Of a stretch of DNA of 16,402 nt, positions 13,001 to 16,402 are shown in pieces (position 1 is the stretch's first letter; every line of letters starts with the position of its first letter). Both the position numbers and the translations under genes were made by a program. This DNA comes from Clostridiales bacterium (GTDB lineage: Bacteria > Bacillota > Clostridia > Lachnospirales > Anaerotignaceae). The notes below the pieces were generated by a model, which searched no databases, was not told the origin of the DNA, and saw only the letters and a list, made by a program, of their open reading frames with translations. The stretch spans positions 1-16,402 of the forward strand of contig JAGZLR010000047.1 of the NCBI GenBank assembly GCA_018364635.1, read 5' to 3'.

Positions 13001-15318
13001 ATGGCGATTGCAAATAATTGCCTTGCAGCAGATATGTCCGAAGCCTCTGACATATCTCGAGCTAGCTTTGCTGCTCGCTGACGACTGTCCGAAAACAGCA
13101 AGACTTTACGTCCCTCGTTAGGAAACCGATCCGGATCATTATCCTTTCCTGGCACAGCAGGTTGCAGTTGGAACTGCGCTTTGATCAGGTTGAAGAAAGA
13201 TTGATTGCCTCGAGTGTTAAACGAAGTGAGTTGTGATGTAGAAAGCTGATGCCTGCAATGCGGACAAGTCGGGAATGTAATAATCTGCGGTCTGCCTTTT
13301 GCGGAGTAGTTGCAATAGTACAGCTTTCTAATCCAAGGTTTTCCAGCGGATGAGTCATCTGTGAAGTTAATAAATCCGCTTTTAACATCAAGATAGCAGG
13401 GGCGAATAGCATTTTTACCCTGCTTTGCAGGGAGCTCAAAATCGTCAGTTGGGATGAACAGATGTATTTCTTTCATCCTGCGATCCATTAACTGACCGGG
13501 ATAATGCCACAGATATACATTTCCATGAAGCCCCGAGTCATCTTCAAGAACATAGCCTTTGAAGAACAGCGCACCACAACGTCGATCATTATAAAGTTCG
13601 TATACAACACTACCACAATGTGGACAAATCAAATTACCATCCGATAAGTAGATTTCTCCTAAAGTGAGTCCGCCTTCCGAGTGAGAGCAACTACAATTGG
13701 CGTTGGTACAGGCATATACCCCCGAAATACCTTTGAAGAGCATGTGCATACGTGCAGGGAAAAGGACAGAACCTTTAGCGTTTTTTGCAAGCGGTGCAAT
13801 TGCTAAAAGGACACTAACCGCCTTGAGCGCATCCTCTGGATTGAGCTCCGGGAAGATACCAGAAGAAAGTTCTCCAAGTGATACTGCATTTCCGCGACAA
13901 TTCTTAATAAGCTCATGGAACGGACGGTAATAGACAAGATTTTCGTACATCCAGTTGTATACTGATTCCAAGGATGTAATACCAGAATCAAATCCGTCTA
14001 ATTGTCTCCAGAATGACAAAAGCGCAGAAAGTTTCACTTCATCCCTGTCTTCAAACTGACCAGGATCTGAGTTTAAGAGGAGCTTGGCGGGAATATCATA
14101 TTTCAACTGCCCGTCAATCACCTCTCTCTCACCCGTCAAGTAACAGAACCGTGTTGCTGTGTCGGAAGCGGTAAGTTCATTTGCAAACTTCATTACGGAA
14201 TCAACGTCTTGTTGGTCTTTGTTGGGCATACTTGCAGTAGTGAGTATAAATTGCACACGATCACGACTGATACCGAGTTTATGGAACAGTCTGCGAATCA
14301 ATAAAGCCACTTCACCGCCGGATGAACCACGGTACATATGAGCTTCATCTATAACAAACAATAATTTATTCTCACTGTCTGAAGCCAGCCATTCGCGTGT
14401 ATCATTCCAGATTTTTTGTTCTCTGGGACGCAATAGCATGTATTCCAACATAGAATAGTTTGTAATGAGAATATCCGGGCAGAATTGCTGCATTTCAAAT
14501 CGTGTGATCAGCTCTGCATCATCATCGTTTGGAATATGTTTACTCTCATGCATCCCTTGAAGGAACTGATTCATATCAGCCTTTGCAGGTATCTTTCCCT
14601 CTTTGAGAAGGTGATTGAAAAATTCTTTTTCAGAATCGCTTTGTGGGAAAGACATTCTTGCTAAAGTTTTTTCCAGTTTTCTGTCTTGTTCAGTGGAGGG
14701 TTGAACTCCAGGATATGGGGTTCGGCCAGTATACATTCCAAACTGAGGACGACGCGCCCCAGTACCACAGGTATTCCGGAAGATTTTGATAAACTTGTTG
14801 TCAGGATCTCCGATCATTCTTCTAAGGCGGCTAACTTGGTCTGAAACCAAGGCGTTCATTGGGTACATAATAATTGTGCGAACTCCTCGTTTCGCCCACG
14901 ATTCCTTGGAATTCCTTGCTTCGGCTGCCATCTTTGCAAGGAGAGGCCACATAAAACACTCAGTTTTACCGGAACCGGTGCCAGTCGAAACAAACAAGTT
15001 TTCTCCTCTGGTTGCAGCTTCAAGCGCCGATATCTGGTGAGCAAACGGAGAAGGGAATACTCCTATACCAGCCTTTGCTAACTGCAAGAAATACTCTTTC
15101 ATCCAACTCTCGAGGGATGCTGTTTCAATACCGTTTTGTACTGTAACATATGCCGGAGAGGACTCGATAAAAGGTCTTTGGTAAAGCAAGCCTTCATCGT
15201 CAATATGATTGTTTAGGGCTGAAAGCAAAATCGGGGACTTTCCGAAATACTGCGACTTAATATAATTTTCTAGTTCCGTTCTCAACTGTTTATGGACAGA
15301 ATTAGCTCCATTGGGCAT
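10069..15318 (-). CDS. Giant DEAH-box helicase with DUF1998/MZB-type C-terminal region (DruE or DrmA-DrmB-like)
   Basis: A single 1749-residue protein. The N-terminal RecA-like domain has HQISALEAA (94-102), Walker A STGTGSGKT (111-119), MYPMNALVSDQ (151-161), the DEAH box (324-327) and TTAS (360-363). A very long insert follows before the second RecA-like domain: LLFSDSRQRAAKLARDMSEA (740-759), TTMEVGIDIGSL (1099-1110) and QQRAGRAGRRG (1126-1136). Cysteine pairs typical of zinc ribbons occur at 537/542/544, 565/568, 685/688, 999/1002 with 1014/1017, 1375/1378 with 1391/1394, and 1479/1482 with 1510/1515. The C-terminal YLYDSLSSGAGYA (1594-1606) and Cys1627, 1629, 1633, 1636 match the DUF1998/MZB module. 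Helicase plus DUF1998 in one chain is the layout of Druantia DruE; DISARM splits it between DrmA and DrmB. It is far too long for MrfA/YprA (about 750 residues). The ATG overlaps the upstream gene's stop (TGATG). An anti-phage role is inferred. Confidence 0.85.
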   Translation of the reverse strand: MPNGANSVHKQLRTELENYIKSQYFGKSPILLSALNNHIDDEGLLYQRPFIESSPAYVTVQNGIETASLESWMKEYFLQLAKAGIGVFPSPFAHQISALEAATRGENLFVSTGTGSGKTECFMWPLLAKMAAEARNSKESWAKRGVRTIIMYPMNALVSDQVSRLRRMIGDPDNKFIKIFRNTCGTGARRPQFGMYTGRTPYPGVQPSTEQDRKLEKTLARMSFPQSDSEKEFFNHLLKEGKIPAKADMNQFLQGMHESKHIPNDDDAELITRFEMQQFCPDILITNYSMLEYMLLRPREQKIWNDTREWLASDSENKLLFVIDEAHMYRGSSGGEVALLIRRLFHKLGISRDRVQFILTTASMPNKDQQDVDSVMKFANELTASDTATRFCYLTGEREVIDGQLKYDIPAKLLLNSDPGQFEDRDEVKLSALLSFWRQLDGFDSGITSLESVYNWMYENLVYYRPFHELIKNCRGNAVSLGELSSGIFPELNPEDALKAVSVLLAIAPLAKNAKGSVLFPARMHMLFKGISGVYACTNANCSCSHSEGGLTLGEIYLSDGNLICPHCGSVVYELYNDRRCGALFFKGYVLEDDSGLHGNVYLWHYPGQLMDRRMKEIHLFIPTDDFELPAKQGKNAIRPCYLDVKSGFINFTDDSSAGKPWIRKLYYCNYSAKGRPQIITFPTCPHCRHQLSTSQLTSFNTRGNQSFFNLIKAQFQLQPAVPGKDNDPDRFPNEGRKVLLFSDSRQRAAKLARDMSEASDISAARQLFAIAIKTMEEQTVEQSMNSLYDYFCLVAGQHHVQIFHGPERIKFAEDCTAALNNYNRCVKRGREYAPRFTIANAPVQMQEYLLRLFAGGYNTLYDSATSWIEPTDQALFDAVDALEENNVTVTDEEFIDFFNAWILSICDMSTAIGHTISDTIRLKVRPNYGGYGLDKDWGFSKTIREIMEWHDGNETEMAWKRVLKEEFLDSAQPDNGKLYIDLSRVKPRFDTSHVWYKCEQCSELTPFTLKGKCPSCGSSHIHEMKSGEYEALGFWRKPVADALQGEPIHVIDTEEHTAQLSHKDQRDDLWSKTEQYELRFQDLIQDGETPVDILSSTTTMEVGIDIGSLVAVGLRNIPPMRENYQQRAGRAGRRGSSLSTIVTFCEDGPHDTLYFNDPIPMFRGDPRKPWIDIKSEKLLQRHLAMVILQEFLSENHMSLDTVTAAVFLNDFLDDFKSYLASYNANKDKLLLPVGIPFHYSVFEDELNKSFDTLKEKCQTHPELFGVEEGAKEGEAKILLDALYEEGIIPTYSFPKNVVSTYIPDAYGKILYEVDRGLDVAIGEYAPGRAIVVDKQTYQIGGFYYPGSERRHGQSLTPARAYTEDPNYVKPVISCPECGWFGLMEEKTKRCPFCGNSDLKITREMMRPWGFAPRNAESIPDVQLSEEYTAVQQPLYSTLPEAEEMKLAPGCKNIRIASRTNQRIIMLNKGSDDKGFMVCKDCGAAMPGDDVSVLNDINRPYKSKYARSRCRHSNCFNVNLGYDFITDMLVLEFTIDDRIIDVRRNDNPWLNRAAQSLAEALRLVASKKLDVEFTELVTGYRLRTGPEASYVDIYLYDSLSSGAGYAVSVADAIAELLADMKELLSSCNCGSACSKCLKHYRNQYVHGMLDRFAALQLLEWGVDGINALPIKPETQIEMIMPLVNILKQSGCEITSDGEIIASGRRNTKRVVVYPAMWVEPQATGTIFVSDAYIKYAKPYAVQKILDSIQ

Positions 15319-16325
15319 CAGGTTATCCCTCCTTTGAATTCATATCCCTCATCAGATAGAATATTTTTAATGGCAGCAAAAACTTCTACAGAGAGCTTCC
15401 GCCTGAAATTACATGGAAGTGATGTACATACCTCAGGCCAGCTGTAGCACTTTAAAAACTCCAGTTCGCGTGGCGGAAGCAAATAATTCATACGGATATG
15501 AACTAAGGGTCCATCCTCAAAGTACTCTATCGGCGGTAATGTTCCATAGTTCGACAGACAGGCACATGCGAGTGTTCTGTAGTTGTAATTTTCCACCTGC
15601 CATTGAGGAAGTGGGCTGACCTCCAGTGCAGCGTCAACATAGCGATAAAGATAATACAGCTGTGAACCCTTCATACCGGTTCGAAGAATTGAAACTACAC
15701 CAGTTCTGTCCGGTTCATTTACCCAGTAACTATAGGTAAAGGGAGAGGTTAAGCGAAGATACTCTGTGCCAAATTCAAACAATGGATTCGCCTCCCAGGA
15801 AGCTGCAGAGAGAGTCGTTTGCCACAATGTTTGTAAATTCTCTTGTTCAAGGCCAAACATTGTTTTTATATTATGGGAGAGTGCTCCACCATCCCGCTTT
15901 GAATAAAATCCAATGCCAGATACGCAGGAGATATTATCCAAAGCAATGCCTCTTTGAAATAAAATTCCCTCAAAGTGTTCTTCACGCTTTTTTGATGGTG
16001 CTATCCGATTCGGGCGGTGATAAACTACGCCTGCACTCAAAAATTGATTTGCGATTTCCTCTTCAAGTTCTCCAGAAATATACGGAAAAGTTCCAGAAAG
16101 TTCCGGATATAATGATTTGTAACTGCCGAGTACACTGCGAACTCTTCCTTTCAGGTGCACAATAGAGATGGGTTCTTCTGCGTCATCCCAGAGGGAAGCA
16201 TATGCCATCATTCCACAGATGCTATAAACAAGACGGGTTTTCCATTCATCCTCCGTTTCCTGGGTTCCTCTAAGGATGTGGTATTGTCGTGATACTTTTG
16301 AGAGAAGTCCGTTATACTTATCCAT
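15318..16325 (-). CDS. Unrecognised 335-residue protein encoded directly upstream of the giant helicase
   Basis: I do not recognise this family. The protein looks soluble: no signal peptide, no membrane segment, no zinc motif, no Walker motif and no nuclease signature visible. It is rich in Tyr, Leu and aromatic residues. The N-terminal part (about 20-75) is predicted helical and includes RLVYSICGMMAYASLWDD, followed by a VHLKGRVRSVLGSYKSLYPE stretch. Its stop overlaps the helicase ATG (TGATG), and its own ATG overlaps the stop of the gene before it in the same way. Strict coupling argues for a fixed-ratio partner of the helicase. The position just before the helicase is the one DruD holds in type I Druantia, but I cannot confirm homology by eye. 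Confidence 0.8.
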   Translation of the reverse strand: MDKYNGLLSKVSRQYHILRGTQETEDEWKTRLVYSICGMMAYASLWDDAEEPISIVHLKGRVRSVLGSYKSLYPELSGTFPYISGELEEEIANQFLSAGVVYHRPNRIAPSKKREEHFEGILFQRGIALDNISCVSGIGFYSKRDGGALSHNIKTMFGLEQENLQTLWQTTLSAASWEANPLFEFGTEYLRLTSPFTYSYWVNEPDRTGVVSILRTGMKGSQLYYLYRYVDAALEVSPLPQWQVENYNYRTLACACLSNYGTLPPIEYFEDGPLVHIRMNYLLPPRELEFLKCYSWPEVCTSLPCNFRRKLSVEVFAAIKNILSDEGYEFKGGIT

Positions 16326-16402
16326 CAGTTTTCCCCTAACACATGCTGGAGATCACGCTTGAGATTTTTAGAAACTACGATGCCCTTCTGCTGATCTACG
16401 AC
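16325..16402 (-). CDS. C-terminal end of an unidentified gene (cut by window edge)
   Basis: An open minus-strand frame runs from the window edge for 25 codons to TGA at 16327-16325 (…SKNLKRDLQHVLGEN). The stop shares its last base with the next ATG (TGATG), the same junction type as the following pair of genes. This is why I believe it is a real gene. It shows that the operon extends beyond the window; the fragment is too short to identify. Confidence 0.65.
   Translation of the reverse strand, partial: VVDQQKGIVVSKNLKRDLQHVLGEN

Noticed and set aside
10048..13001. Many short plus-strand frames opposite the helicase gene
   Set aside because: They are antisense shadows of a conserved, motif-rich reading frame and have no promoter or ribosome binding site.
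10069..15318. Helicase as the housekeeping repair helicase MrfA/YprA
   Set aside because: MrfA-type proteins are about 750 residues; this one is 1749 with large inserts, a different operon setting and a position at a probable element junction.
1..16402. CRISPR arrays, tRNA or rRNA genes, insertion sequences
   Set aside because: I looked for regular spaced repeats, cloverleaf-like non-coding stretches and transposase frames and saw none.

Overview
The window looks like chromosomal DNA of a low-GC Gram-positive anaerobe of the Clostridia, most likely Lachnospiraceae. The evidence is an Rnf ferredoxin:NAD+ oxidoreductase operon with a multi-cluster RnfB, strong GGAGG-type ribosome binding sites, AT-rich codon use, long-form HPF, and a nadD-yqeK-rsfS group. 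This placement is inference from gene content; no 16S or tRNA gene is present.

Layout: (1) Positions 1-3274, + strand, hold the end of rnfD followed by rnfG, rnfE, rnfA and rnfB, tightly packed and closed by a hairpin terminator. (2) Positions 3451-3969 hold a stand-alone macro-domain gene with its own promoter. (3) Positions 3970-4269 are a 300-base intergenic region with four DnaA-box-like 9-mers (two of them perfect TTATCCACA), a symmetric terminator hairpin and three successive inverted repeats leading into hpf. (4) Positions 4270-7708, + strand, hold long-form hpf, a 6-phosphofructokinase with its own promoter, a fused nadD-yqeK, and rsfS. (5) Positions 7753-8193, - strand, hold a small S1-domain RNA-binding protein, divergent from rlmD (8330-9961, + strand).

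The 3' end of rlmD (from about 9700) changes abruptly in base composition and codon use. It encodes an extra tail of about 90 residues beyond the conserved end of the methyltransferase. I read this as the junction of an integrated mobile element. Everything to the right (10069-16402, - strand) has the same higher-GC, mixed-codon character. It is an operon of at least three genes joined by TGATG stop/start overlaps: an unidentified gene cut by the window edge, an unrecognised 335-residue protein, and a 1749-residue DEAH helicase with many zinc-binding cysteine pairs and a C-terminal DUF1998/MZB-type module. That architecture is that of DruE (Druantia) and of DrmA plus DrmB (DISARM), so the operon is best read as an anti-phage or DNA-processing system carried as cargo. 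Its subtype cannot be settled from this window.

Functional themes: energy conservation (Rnf), glycolysis (Pfk), NAD synthesis and Ap4A removal (NadD-YqeK), and ribosome hibernation or modification (HPF, RsfS, S1 protein, RlmD). A probable defence island follows, inserted at the 3' end of rlmD.
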